From the NCBI GenBank assembly GCA_937897365.1, contig CALCOP010000155.1:1-34906 (forward strand): a DNA stretch of 34,906 bases, written 5' to 3'. Numbering within the stretch: position 1 is the first letter of the stretch; each line of letters begins with the position of its first letter. Under the pieces are notes generated by a model. That model had not been told where the DNA came from, made no database searches, and saw only the letters and a list, made by a program, of their open reading frames with translations. The DNA comes from an uncultured euryarchaeote. GTDB taxonomy: Archaea > Thermoplasmatota > Poseidoniia > Poseidoniales > Poseidoniaceae. This document shows positions 15,518-26,400 of the stretch, piece by piece. The translations under genes and the position numbers were made by a program.

Positions 15518-17506
15518 ATGAGGGAAAACTGGCCGCCGGCAAAAATCTCTCTCAACCCTGAGAAAAGAGTATTATTCCTCACAAAAGATCTCAACTTAAT
15601 CAAACAACAATTGTATCATGGATTAAATCTAAGGATGGAAGATTTGACTGTTGACGACTTATTGGATGATATCAATACCGACGTCATGACTCCAGCATGG
15701 GTTTGTTTCGACCACGACCCCTCGGAAATCGCAAAAAACGCTTATGCTGGCTTAATGCATAACGGCATCCGTGTGTTCAATGAAAATGCGCTCAAAAACG
15801 GAAACTTCGAAGTCATCGTATCGGGGCAACGAAAAGGGACGGGTTCTTCGAGAGAAACTGCACCACAGTGTGAGAGATGGGCTGGAATTAACATTGTTAT
15901 CGCTGCGTCATTTGCTCCAATTCATGGGCAGAACAACATTAACCTCGGCCAGTTAATGGGTGACCACGCTATGCTCGAACGATTACAAAATGGCGAGAGT
16001 ATTGATTTAGAAGAATTTACCTCACGATACGATGAAGTGACTCAAATCATTTTGCAAAAGGGGGGGTTGTTTCCTTTTGCTAAAGCACTCAAAAAAGGGA
16101 ATGTTGAATTGCCTGCGATCAAAACTCCCTCACGTCCAATGACAATGGCTGAGAAAATTATCGCTCGCAATCTTGTCGGGCAGAAACAAGGACAGTGCGT
16201 CAAACCTCACGATCCCGTTATCGCTCAAGTGCAAGGCGGGTATTCTCACGAGTTTACGACTGCTCAAGTTCACACATTCCTCAAAGAGGAATATGGTGAA
16301 GATTATACTTTACCAAACCCGAGCAAATTCGCTGTTTTTGAAGATCATTTACTCTATGCACACCACAACCCAAAATTTGTCAAGCACATGGATAAAGTTC
16401 AGACGCTCCGTGATCTACAAGTCGCCTTTCAAAAGCACACTTCTGTTCGAGATTATTCGGCGAAAAATGGTGTTTCACCAGGTATTTGCCATCAAGTTGC
16501 ACGAGAAGAATTTATTGAAGTTGGAGATTTTATTCAAGCGACAGATTCTCACACATGCATGGGTGGAGCAACAAATGCGCTCACATGGGGAGTTGGTGCG
16601 ACTGAATATGCGAACCTCATCAGCGCTGGATTTACTTTTGTCAAAGTCCCGGAATCTATTCGGTTTGAACTCATAGGCGAACTCGCGCATGGATGTACAG
16701 CAAAAGACGTCATTTTGTTTATTCTCGCAGACCACGCAAGGAAGGAATTGACACTCAATCGTAGCATGGAATTTGGTGGCGTGGGGATGGCAAGTCTATC
16801 AGTGGACGAACGAGCAACTCTGTGTAATATGGCAACTGAGTGTTCCGGTCGTACTGGAATTTGCGAAGCGGATGATTTGTTGTTTGAATGGATTATGAAA
16901 GCTCAGCCACATTTAGATCTTGAAACCCAAAAGTCACTCTCGGTTCATCCCGATGAAGGTGCTCAATACCACGGCGGCGTGCACATCATTGACATGTCAC
17001 TTATTCAGCCAATGGTCGCACATCCAGGCAACCCGAACAAAGGAATTCCAAGTGACCCTACCAACGGTGCGAACATCTCAGATATTGGAAGTGTCGCTAT
17101 TGACATCGCATATGGTGGCTCATGCACTGCTGGAAAGGAAGACGACGTTTCCTATTATGCAGTGGTTTGCCAAGCAGCAGAAGATGCTGGTTTAGTCGTT
17201 AAAGACGGCGTGGAATTTTTCATCCAATACGGATCTGGTATTGTGAAGGATTTGGCTGTCCGAAAAGGTTGGCACGACTTGTTTAAGCGCGTTGGTGTCA
17301 AACTCATCGATCCAGGGTGTGGTGCTTGTATTGGGGCAGGTCCCGGCGTATCGATTACTCCTGACCAAGTCACTGTTTCTGCTATCAATCGTAATTTCCA
17401 AGGTAGGTCCGGCCCAGGTAAACTTTACCTGGCAAGTCCGTTAACCGTGGCAGCTTCTGCATTCACCGGAACAATTTCATCGTGGCACGCTGATTTGTTT
17501 AATTAA
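15518..17506 (+). CDS. Aconitase-family dehydratase with swivel (LeuD-like) domain N-terminal to LeuC-like catalytic domain in one chain
   Basis: Swivel motif GQRKGTGSSRETAPQCERWAGINIVIAASFAPIHGQNNINLGQL; catalytic TDSHTCMGGATNALTWGVGATEYA, GGSCTAGKEDD, LIDPGCGACIGAGPG. Confidence 0.85.
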   Translation: MRENWPPAKISLNPEKRVLFLTKDLNLIKQQLYHGLNLRMEDLTVDDLLDDINTDVMTPAWVCFDHDPSEIAKNAYAGLMHNGIRVFNENALKNGNFEVIVSGQRKGTGSSRETAPQCERWAGINIVIAASFAPIHGQNNINLGQLMGDHAMLERLQNGESIDLEEFTSRYDEVTQIILQKGGLFPFAKALKKGNVELPAIKTPSRPMTMAEKIIARNLVGQKQGQCVKPHDPVIAQVQGGYSHEFTTAQVHTFLKEEYGEDYTLPNPSKFAVFEDHLLYAHHNPKFVKHMDKVQTLRDLQVAFQKHTSVRDYSAKNGVSPGICHQVAREEFIEVGDFIQATDSHTCMGGATNALTWGVGATEYANLISAGFTFVKVPESIRFELIGELAHGCTAKDVILFILADHARKELTLNRSMEFGGVGMASLSVDERATLCNMATECSGRTGICEADDLLFEWIMKAQPHLDLETQKSLSVHPDEGAQYHGGVHIIDMSLIQPMVAHPGNPNKGIPSDPTNGANISDIGSVAIDIAYGGSCTAGKEDDVSYYAVVCQAAEDAGLVVKDGVEFFIQYGSGIVKDLAVRKGWHDLFKRVGVKLIDPGCGACIGAGPGVSITPDQVTVSAINRNFQGRSGPGKLYLASPLTVAASAFTGTISSWHADLFN

Positions 17507-17650
17507 AACGAAAAGTTTGACCACCGTTCAAAAAGCGAACGAACGATGACATTTGTCTTAGACATTTAAGAACCGTCGGTTTTGGTGGTTGCATACCACA
17601 TAGGCCCGATGTCATTCGGACAGAGGAGGACCTTTGCTGGAGGAATACCC

Positions 17651-19744
17651 ATGTCTGGCATCGCTCAAAAACTCGCCTCAAATCAAAAACAAGTTGCTAT
17701 CTCAGAGTTTTTTGAAAAGAATAAGCATTTTCTCGGATTTGATTCTCTTGCGCGTTCGCTTATTACAGCAGTAAAGGAAGCTGTCGACAATGCTTTAGAT
17801 GCATGCGAGGAAGCACGCATTTTACCTACAATCAAGATTCAAATTACGAAACTTGACACGAAAAAAGATATCATTCGCCTCGTTGTTGAAGATAATGGTC
17901 CAGGAATTCCTCAAAAAAGTATTGAGAAAGTATTCGGTCAACTTTTGTTCGGTTCTCGATTCCACGCTATACGACAATCACGTGGACAGCAGGGAATCGG
18001 TATCACCGGTGTGGTGATGTATTGTCAATTGACAACAGGGCGTACAACGCATGTCCGTTCAAAGATTGCAACAGAACCAACGGCTGCCTATGTCGACATC
18101 GGCCTTGACACCCGCAAAAATAAAGCTACAAAAGCCAATGCAGGACGAGAAATTTGGTACCACGAAGACGGAACTGGAAAGGAGCACGGTACAGAGATTA
18201 CCGCTGAAATGAAGGCGAAATATCAGAAAGGTCGGCAAAGTGTTTGGCAATATCTGCGAATGACAAGCATCGTTAATCCACATGCTGAGATTACTTTTGT
18301 CGACCCGGAGGGTGAAACACATCATTGGACTCGGGTCACTGAACGACTACCGACAAAGGTCGAAAGCATCAAACCCCATCCACATGGTATTGAACTGGGT
18401 CAACTTCAGAGAATGGTTGCAGAATCGAAAGACCTGAATCTCAACCATTTCTTACTCAATAATTTCTCAGGCGTCACCAACCGTGCTCGAAAAGAATTGT
18501 GTCAAGCGGCAGAGCTTGAAGGAACGCGAAAAATGAAGACGATTAAAGGCGATGATGTACGCGCCCTGTTGGAGGCTTTTCAGGGAGAACGGCACTTCAA
18601 TGCATTACCAGTTAAATTACTGAAACCACCAACAAACTGTCTCTCACCGATTGAAGAAATGTTGATCAAAAAAGGACTATCGAAAACTATCGACTCGCGA
18701 TTCGCTACCACTCTTACCCGCGTCCCTAGTGTAACACAAGGAAACCCGTTTCAAGTCGAAGTCGGATTAATCTTTGGAGGGACTATGGCGAGCGACAAAC
18801 CAGTCGAAATTCTTCGTTTTGCAAATCGAGTACCGTTGATGTATCAGCAGGGAGGTTGTTTACTCACGAAAGCGATTGAGAGTGTTGATTGGCGACAATA
18901 TGGATTGGAACAAGCAGGTGGAAAGGGCGTACCGAAAGGTCCAGCAGCAATTCTTGTACACTTAGCAAGCACCAACGTTCAGTTTACTTCTGAAGCAAAA
19001 GAAGCGTTGGCAGACAATGCCGAGGTGATGGAAGAAGCAAGAAAGGCAATGCTTGAGATGGGGCGCGGTTTAAGGAAACACTTAGAGAAGAAGAAGAAAA
19101 TGGCAAAAACCAAAGAAAAGTTTGAGCTCATCAATGATATTCTTCCAGCAATTGCTGAAAAATCCGCTCAAATTCTTGAACGTCCAATCCCCGAACTTTC
19201 TGGTTCTATTACCAAAATTATGTCCGCCGTTATTTCAGAATCAACAACTGAATGGAACAAAGAAACCAAACAAACCGATGTGGAAATTGTCTTGTTCAAT
19301 TACACGAGTCGTGTCCGGGCCTATACAATTCTTGCAACATGGCCTGAAAAATCTGGAGCCACCATGGAGAATAATGAAACTGGAGGGCGGAAGGAAGCAC
19401 TCGGAGTTTGGGCGTGGAAACTCGACTCTTTACAGCCAGGAGAGAAGACCACAATTTCCTACAGTTTAGGAGGGTTAGAACGCGGTGACTGGACGGATAC
19501 TGAAATCCTGTTTCGAGGTTCTCAAGACGTCATCGGTGCAACTAAAATGGATGAGAAATTCCTCCAAGAAATACGTCGTCAAGAGCAAATCATGGATGAA
19601 AACGGTGCTACAACCCCGCAAGAGACAAAGAACGAGGAAGCTGCGGAACCCCCGGAAAAGAAAGCTGAGTCTGTTGAAGAGAAAATTGAACCTACAGTAG
19701 CACCTCCAGAAGGCCAACGAACATTATTCGGAGGTGATGTCTGA
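17651..19744 (+). CDS. top6B: DNA topoisomerase VI subunit B
   Basis: GHKL ATPase motifs AVKEAVDNALDACEEA, VVEDNGPGIP, SRGQQGIGITGVVMYCQLTTG; transducer domain GGTMASDKPVEILRFANRVPLMYQQGGCLLTKAI. Confidence 0.97.
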   Translation: MSGIAQKLASNQKQVAISEFFEKNKHFLGFDSLARSLITAVKEAVDNALDACEEARILPTIKIQITKLDTKKDIIRLVVEDNGPGIPQKSIEKVFGQLLFGSRFHAIRQSRGQQGIGITGVVMYCQLTTGRTTHVRSKIATEPTAAYVDIGLDTRKNKATKANAGREIWYHEDGTGKEHGTEITAEMKAKYQKGRQSVWQYLRMTSIVNPHAEITFVDPEGETHHWTRVTERLPTKVESIKPHPHGIELGQLQRMVAESKDLNLNHFLLNNFSGVTNRARKELCQAAELEGTRKMKTIKGDDVRALLEAFQGERHFNALPVKLLKPPTNCLSPIEEMLIKKGLSKTIDSRFATTLTRVPSVTQGNPFQVEVGLIFGGTMASDKPVEILRFANRVPLMYQQGGCLLTKAIESVDWRQYGLEQAGGKGVPKGPAAILVHLASTNVQFTSEAKEALADNAEVMEEARKAMLEMGRGLRKHLEKKKKMAKTKEKFELINDILPAIAEKSAQILERPIPELSGSITKIMSAVISESTTEWNKETKQTDVEIVLFNYTSRVRAYTILATWPEKSGATMENNETGGRKEALGVWAWKLDSLQPGEKTTISYSLGGLERGDWTDTEILFRGSQDVIGATKMDEKFLQEIRRQEQIMDENGATTPQETKNEEAAEPPEKKAESVEEKIEPTVAPPEGQRTLFGGDV

Positions 19745-20841
19745 TGTCGAGAATGCGAACCCCAGAAGAAACGAAAACAGCAATGCATGAAGTTGTAGAA
19801 GAAATGTATGACCGTATTGTAAAGGGGGAACCTCCAACGATGACTCTACCTGTTCGAACAAAGAACAACATCGGTTTTGACAAGAAACTGGGCGTTTACA
19901 AATACGGTAAAAAGAAATCAGTTCGAGATGCGACGAGTCTTGGTTCTGCGAAACAATTGCTTCGTGCCTTGCATGTTGTAGAGTTTATTGAAGAGATGCT
20001 CGATGCAGGAAAATCCTCGACGTTAAGAGAAATGTACTATATTTCAGAAGCTTGGGGAATGGGTAAATTTGGTAGCCAAAATGAATCAAATAACCTTGCC
20101 GAAGATTTAGAAATTGTAACGAAATGTCTGCGTGAAGATTTCAAGTTACGTCCAGAAGAAGACGGAGCTCGTATGATAGGAAACCTCACCTTACGAGAGA
20201 GAAACCGTCGTGGAGAGTGGATGCGAATCAATGCACGAGACGATGTTGGAGATTCTGGATATGGTGTGCCATACAATGTGGAGTTAGAGAAAATTGAATT
20301 GCTTGAGCACGACATTGATTTCATCATGGCCATCGAGACCGGTGGTATGTTTGACCGCTTGATAGAAAACGGATTTGATGAGGCGTATCGATGCGGCCTC
20401 CTCCACCTCAAGGGCCAACCGGCACGTTCAACCCGCAGAATAATGAAAAGAATGAGTGAGGAATGGGATTTGCCTGTTGTCGTTTTCCTTGACGGCGACC
20501 CCTGGTCGTTCAGAATTTTCGCCTCAATAGCTTATGGAGCCATAAAAACGGCTCACATTTCAGAATATTTAGCGACACCATCTGCAACGTATCTCGGTAT
20601 TACCGCAGACGATATTGTCGCATATGATTTACCAAGTGATGACTTATCGAAAAAGGATATTGAAGCACTGAACGCCGAGTTATCTGACCCAAGATTTGCT
20701 GACAGTTGGTGGCAAGAGCAGATTAACATGATGCTTGAACTCAACAAAAAAGCTGAACAGCAATCCCTGGCAAAATACGGATTGGATTTCGTAACTGAAA
20801 CATATCTACCTGAAAAATTAGCTGAACTCGGATTGGCTTGA
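19744..20841 (+). CDS. top6A: DNA topoisomerase VI subunit A (Spo11-like)
   Basis: LREMYYISEAWG (catalytic Tyr region), IETGGMFDRLIENGF, GQPARSTRRIMKRM, VVVFLDGDPWSFRIFASIAYGAI (Toprim DxD); abuts top6B. Confidence 0.97.
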   Translation: MSRMRTPEETKTAMHEVVEEMYDRIVKGEPPTMTLPVRTKNNIGFDKKLGVYKYGKKKSVRDATSLGSAKQLLRALHVVEFIEEMLDAGKSSTLREMYYISEAWGMGKFGSQNESNNLAEDLEIVTKCLREDFKLRPEEDGARMIGNLTLRERNRRGEWMRINARDDVGDSGYGVPYNVELEKIELLEHDIDFIMAIETGGMFDRLIENGFDEAYRCGLLHLKGQPARSTRRIMKRMSEEWDLPVVVFLDGDPWSFRIFASIAYGAIKTAHISEYLATPSATYLGITADDIVAYDLPSDDLSKKDIEALNAELSDPRFADSWWQEQINMMLELNKKAEQQSLAKYGLDFVTETYLPEKLAELGLA

Positions 20842-20883
20842 CTCGCGCAAGGATTCATTGAGGATGAGGGCTGAGGGCTTACT

Positions 20884-21924
20884 ATGGCAGGAGAGGTTGC
20901 ACCACGGTCTCCTTGGGCCAAACGTTTAGCAATTGCAGGCGCACTTTTCCTCGTCTTCGGAGCGATTTTAATCAATTCGCAAAACGAAGCAATCGATTCC
21001 ATGTATGACCCAAGAGAGATGTCCCTGGCAGAACTCGGGGAGGGAAATGATCAAAACTTTGAGGTTGAAAAAGGGCAATGCTATATGGCAATCGTAAAAC
21101 AATCAAGTCCAGATGTCACCGTCAGTATAACACCCATCGTCGGTGGTTCAGATGCTGCAAGTGAACCTCTTGAACCAAAATCATGCTTCTCAGATTGGAC
21201 TCCGATGTCCAGTGATGGGACACGTTTCGTAATATTGGAACAGTGGGTGACTGAAGAAAAGAGCGAAATGACCGCCAGCAGTTCGTGTTCCGAAGATTCC
21301 TGTGAAGAATACACAGTTTGGATTACTCAAATAGAAGACACGTGGATGTTCGGTTTTTTTGAATTCCAGAATCTCGTTTTTGGCGTAGGAATCTGCTGCC
21401 TTGGCCTTGTTTTGTTGCCCTTAGCTGGACTGCTTGCTTATTCTGCGCGAAGTAACGCACTTCATGGTACAATCAAAGTTGTAGATAATGACGGGGTGTT
21501 GCTACAATCCTACGATAGCCAAGAAGATTTGATGGCTGCATTGAACGATTCGAACAGCCCGCTGTATCAGGGTGCGGCTACGAATGAACCCCAAGGCGGC
21601 ACTGAAGAGCAGGACGGCTTTGTCGACGGTTCAAGAGATGTTATGCAAGGAACCATGATGACCACAGAACAGGTCTACGGTTTCATGCGAGGGGAAATTC
21701 CCGAAACAACACAAAGGGTCGAGGACCCCTTTGCCGATTCACCCTCTCCTGTTCGGCAACCTGTCAAGAAAAAGGTCGCCAACACATCAGCTATATCTGA
21801 CTGGGACTCAGGTGGTGGAAGCGATGAACAGAACGAGCAAACTCGACCTAAAAAATCGAAACTCAAGGAAGCGAAAAAGGAAAAATCTGGAACAGATGAT
21901 TGGTCGCTTTGGGATGATATGTGA
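20884..21924 (+). CDS. Hypothetical membrane protein, 346 aa
   Basis: TMs LAIAGALFLVFGAILI and LVFGVGICCLGLVLLPLAGLLAY; charged cytoplasmic tail. Confidence 0.7.
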   Translation: MAGEVAPRSPWAKRLAIAGALFLVFGAILINSQNEAIDSMYDPREMSLAELGEGNDQNFEVEKGQCYMAIVKQSSPDVTVSITPIVGGSDAASEPLEPKSCFSDWTPMSSDGTRFVILEQWVTEEKSEMTASSSCSEDSCEEYTVWITQIEDTWMFGFFEFQNLVFGVGICCLGLVLLPLAGLLAYSARSNALHGTIKVVDNDGVLLQSYDSQEDLMAALNDSNSPLYQGAATNEPQGGTEEQDGFVDGSRDVMQGTMMTTEQVYGFMRGEIPETTQRVEDPFADSPSPVRQPVKKKVANTSAISDWDSGGGSDEQNEQTRPKKSKLKEAKKEKSGTDDWSLWDDM

Positions 21925-21933
21925 GGTTGAGAA

Positions 21934-22548
21934 ATGCGGGAAAGTTACTTTCGTTGGGGCGCTGGAATTCTCTGCTTACTGCTGTTAATTCTACCATCTG
22001 TTCTGCCACCACCAGTGATCGAAGACGGTGCTACAGAAAGTGCAATGCTCCCACCATGTGATGTTGATGAGGGACTGCCTTTCATTGAAAACGACGAGGT
22101 GACCTGCTATTGGGGGATGTCACAAGAAATTCTACCCCTGCCCGAAATTGTCGATGCTGTCGATGTGAAAGTTACAATTTCCTGGGAAAAAAGTGGCGTA
22201 TGGATAGGTATTGCAGAAGCAAGCGAAGCGAATAAATGTACGCTCCAGGATGGATATTATGAATGTGAGAAATACGCAGTAGAACTCGTGGATGGAGGGC
22301 CAAATTCAGGTAACAGTTTCACCTGGGACGCTTCAAGCGGTGATTACCGATTCGTTGCAGGTGGCGACGATACCCAAACATTGCAAGAGTTTGAAGTTGA
22401 ATGGGAATATGAAGCCTCATTTGAAATCTCTCCGGGTCTTTACTATGCCTTCGCCGTATTGCTTGGAATATATGCCAGCCTTGGAATCGCTGGTATCATG
22501 CACCTTATCTCAAAAATAGTCCCCACTGAAAAATCAAAAAACGAATGA
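21934..22548 (+). CDS. Hypothetical membrane protein, 204 aa
   Basis: Signal/TM GILCLLLLILPSVLPP; C-terminal TM YYAFAVLLGIYASLGIAGIMHLI. Confidence 0.7.
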   Translation: MRESYFRWGAGILCLLLLILPSVLPPPVIEDGATESAMLPPCDVDEGLPFIENDEVTCYWGMSQEILPLPEIVDAVDVKVTISWEKSGVWIGIAEASEANKCTLQDGYYECEKYAVELVDGGPNSGNSFTWDASSGDYRFVAGGDDTQTLQEFEVEWEYEASFEISPGLYYAFAVLLGIYASLGIAGIMHLISKIVPTEKSKNE

Positions 22549-22572
22549 AAAAATCCTTTTCATAGGTTTTGA

Positions 22573-22590
22573 TTGAAGCGACGCCTTCAA
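22573..22590. promoter_or_regulatory. Inverted repeat TTGAAG-N6-CTTCAA upstream of the winged-HTH gene
   Basis: 6-bp perfect arms, 28 nt upstream of the predicted TTG start at 22619. Confidence 0.45.
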
Positions 22591-22618
22591 AGAGTCCCAG
22601 CCTCTAGGTAACTTTGAG

Positions 22619-23383
22619 TTGAGCAGTGTGGAAGATATTGATACCGCCCTAACCTTGCTTCAAAACAAGTTACGTCGCCGAATTCTCGAACGGTTAGTTC
22701 GAGAGCCGCATTACCCAATGCAACTTGCGGAATTACTCGATGTAAGTCAGCAAGCAATCGTCAAACACTTGAAGGAATTAGAACGCGGTAATTTCGTTAC
22801 GAAGATGAAAGTGGCAAGTGAGAAAGGAGGCCCACCGAGAACAATCTACAGCGTTCAACAATCGCTTTCACTGCGAATTGACCTGGGACCGGACCTCTTT
22901 CTTTGTGAACAAAGACAATTGCCTGCCGGAGGCCCAATGCGGCTCTCAAATCGATTACCGAATGCAACTGAAAATGTCGTTCAATCCGTCAGTGGAAGGA
23001 AGAAAATCTCAGTAGGTGAAGGCATGGCTCATATTCAACACTTGAACAGCATTCTTGAAGATATTGATTCACAGCGCGATGCTGTAATCGCTTTACATCA
23101 ACACATCCGCAATCGAATTTCTGCTGGAGTAGATTCTGACTTCGAACATTATGAGCAGCGAACTATGGTTCACAGCCTCATTGAAGCTCCTGAACGGAAA
23201 TTAGACCTCACAAATTTAAGACGCGAATTGCAAATCGGTCAATCCGAAATGGCAAACCTACTCGATGAAGTTCGAAACCGTCTTGAGCGGCAACTCTCTG
23301 ATCGTGCAGGTCAAATCATCGCTGCTCCAAACAACTCAAATCTGCGATTCTGGCTCGGCTCACTCCCTCAAAAGAAGAAGTGA
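22619..23383 (+). CDS. ArsR-like winged helix-turn-helix transcriptional regulator
   Basis: LLQNKLRRRILERLVREPHYPMQLAELLDVSQQAIVKHLKELERGNFVTKMKVASEKGGPPRTIYSV; TTG (22619) or GTG (22628) start. Confidence 0.85.
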   Translation: MSSVEDIDTALTLLQNKLRRRILERLVREPHYPMQLAELLDVSQQAIVKHLKELERGNFVTKMKVASEKGGPPRTIYSVQQSLSLRIDLGPDLFLCEQRQLPAGGPMRLSNRLPNATENVVQSVSGRKKISVGEGMAHIQHLNSILEDIDSQRDAVIALHQHIRNRISAGVDSDFEHYEQRTMVHSLIEAPERKLDLTNLRRELQIGQSEMANLLDEVRNRLERQLSDRAGQIIAAPNNSNLRFWLGSLPQKKK

Positions 23384-23410
23384 TTCATCTCAACGAGAGT
23401 CTCACCCTCA

Positions 23411-26400
23411 TCAGTCTTCAGCGCCGGCCAAGACCGACACGAGGGATGATTGCTCAGCCTTTCGATCCAAGACATCCTGGCGGCGTCCACGACCAACGAG
23501 GTACACAACACCGAACAGAGCGAATGTCAACAGAATTACTGCAAATGGCAGAGCTGTCTTACCAACAACCTCGCCAGCGACATCTATTATGCCACCAGTT
23601 GATTTCAGTTCATTCTCAACAGGTTTGACGTTATCACTTTCTTGAGTCTCCACGATTTCATTGGATGGGTCGACGACCACATAAACGCCGTGACTTCCCG
23701 CAGATACTGGATAGAGAAGAACCAATTCGATTTCTTTGTAATCTTCAGAATCATCTGGAGCAAGGAGTGCACCAATGACTTGACGCATGACAATGCTTTC
23801 ATCATCGCAACCGTTCTTCTTGATTTCGTTAATCGTATCAGTATCGGAAGCATCCGAGTATTCACACAACACAATTTCAATGTCGGTCGCATGGGTATTT
23901 CCATCATTCCGCAGAACAACACGAACTGGAATCGTTGTATCAACGTCTCCCGTATCATCAGAAACGCTCACTTCAGCGAGAACCAAGTTCGGAGCACGCA
24001 ATCGAAGTGTAACGATGAATTCATTCGTATCAAGGCTTTCAGCAGCCCACGATGGTGAATCATCATGGTCTCCGCCTTCGGCCATATTACCCATCTTGGA
24101 AACCACCTTCAATCCAATACTGCGTGTATCAAGTACTGCAGACGGCGCAATCTTAACGATTGCAACAACCGGGTAAGTCGTGTAAGGATCCATCATTGGC
24201 ATGAAATATCGTTCATCGGATTCAAGGTAGACACAGCGATCACTCAAGTCGGCAAAGGCTGTTGCGGGGTCGATGGCTGCATCTTCATCACCATTGACCG
24301 TATCAAGAGAAGCAACTATTTCACACGGTTCTTCCGTAGTCAAATCTGTTCCAATTTGTTTGACTAAGCGCCATTCAACAGACCATCCATCAAGTGCGCC
24401 CATTCCAGGTAACTCGTTCCAAATCAACGCTTCACCATCACGGTTAGCGGTGTGGTTGTTGAGAGTTGGCCAGTCCGGGACGTTACCGTTGTTCGTAATG
24501 TTCAACTCGAAACGCACAATACGCCCTGGCGCTGAAGTCTTGATTGCATTATCAACAGTTGAATCCATGCTGATTTGCATATCGTAGAATTCCTGAACAT
24601 AGACGGGCATGCTTTGCGTAAAGCGCAAGCGTGTGAGCCGTCCACTTGCATCTGGGTAGGATTCTTCTGAGAAGGTCTGGAAGACAACCATATAGACGCC
24701 AGCTTCGACTTGGTCCGGGATATTCATGGTGATATCGAAGATTTGGTCCGTATCACGAGATAATTCCTTGAGTGTTTCACGTGGAATGTCGATATCCCAA
24801 AGAACGTCAACACCAGCAGGGTCCGTAACTCGAGCCAAACGATAATCGAAACGATCAGGTCCGTTACCAAGGTTGGTTACTGTGGTCGACACAATGATCT
24901 GCTGACCTGGATTTACCGGGAGTACTTCTTGCCCATCGAGTGTCATCATATCGACATCGTCGATATCTGCGTCTGCAACCAATGAGTAAACATGGTTAAC
25001 ATTCGTCGACAAAATCTTAGATGCTGAAATTCGCGGGTATCCATCAAGATATGCCTTCAAGATAACTGCTGGGCCAAGGCCTGCCGATGCACCGGTTGGC
25101 GCACATACTTCGACGCCTACTTCGTAAGTGATGTATTCAGCACCTGGCGGGATTGTCCACGCTCGAGGTTCGCTGACATCCACAGAGTTGCCTCCGGGAG
25201 CATTCGAGAAGTCAAGATTCACGACCCAATTGTCAACACGCCACGCATCCATGGAAATGGTGTCTGGCTTCGCTTCCGGCGCACCGGGGGTGACGAAGAC
25301 TAAACTTCCAGAATCAAAGTTCTTGGTTACATCAATCGGATAAGTGACACATTCTCCTGGGTCAACATACTCGCTGGTATCGAAGATTTCCATAACGATG
25401 TTACCTGTCGAACGAATTGATACGAATACGCCGAGTTCAAGAACATCGTATGTGCCCTTTTCAATTGACTTAATCGGCTCACCTTCAGACCAACCTTTGA
25501 GATAAATCACGAATGCACCGGGATCCTCAGATGTAGGAACCAGCACTTCCAAATTCTTCGTAACCGACTGTCCAGGGTCCAGTTCAACACTCGTTGGGAA
25601 ATTAACAGCCCAATTGAACGGCAACAACCATTCTTGCTGTCCTTCCAAGGTGTATGGATCCCAGAAAATGAAGCGATCATTAACGTTACCAGTATTGGTA
25701 ATTGTAATGGAGAATATCGCAGTTTGACCTTGCTCGACATCGGCCATACTGTGCGATGTATCGAGGTTAATTCCGTGTACGACATCCATCAAAGTACGGG
25801 TCACCAAGTCTGATTGAATAGCGGGGTCTTTGTAGGATTTCGCCGTCACTGAAATATCTGCAATTTGGTCTGCATCTGCTTGATAGACAGACGGAGCACG
25901 CACTCGCATGTAGAAGCGAATATCCTCTCCTCCTTCAAGGAAAATAGCGGTGTCTGGCATGATTGTCGTATGGTTATCTGCGAAGAACAAGGTTGCCGTC
26001 CAGTTTTGTGGTACGCCTGAAATGTTGAGGCCAAACGTATCTGCAACGAGGTCTTTAGGACCCGGTGTCGAGTTGTTCATCGACATGTTGTAGATGGTTT
26101 GCTGTCCTGGTTCAATGACGTGATAGAATGTTTCACCATCTTGGAAATCGACATCGACTTGGCCTGTTAGAACGTGCGAATAACAAATTGTGAAGCGATT
26201 GTTATTGGCTTCTTCACTGCACTTGTTGGTGTCAGACCAAGCTATGTGGGCACCACTTCCCAAATCATTTGAGAATGCTGGAGGCATCCCAATACTCGGC
26301 TGACTTCCAGAATTCGGACCGAGTTTATTGCTCGCCCAAGAAGTAACTGCTACAGTTTCCCAAGGGTCTAATGCAGTAAGTCCAGGTCCGGTGAGGTCAG

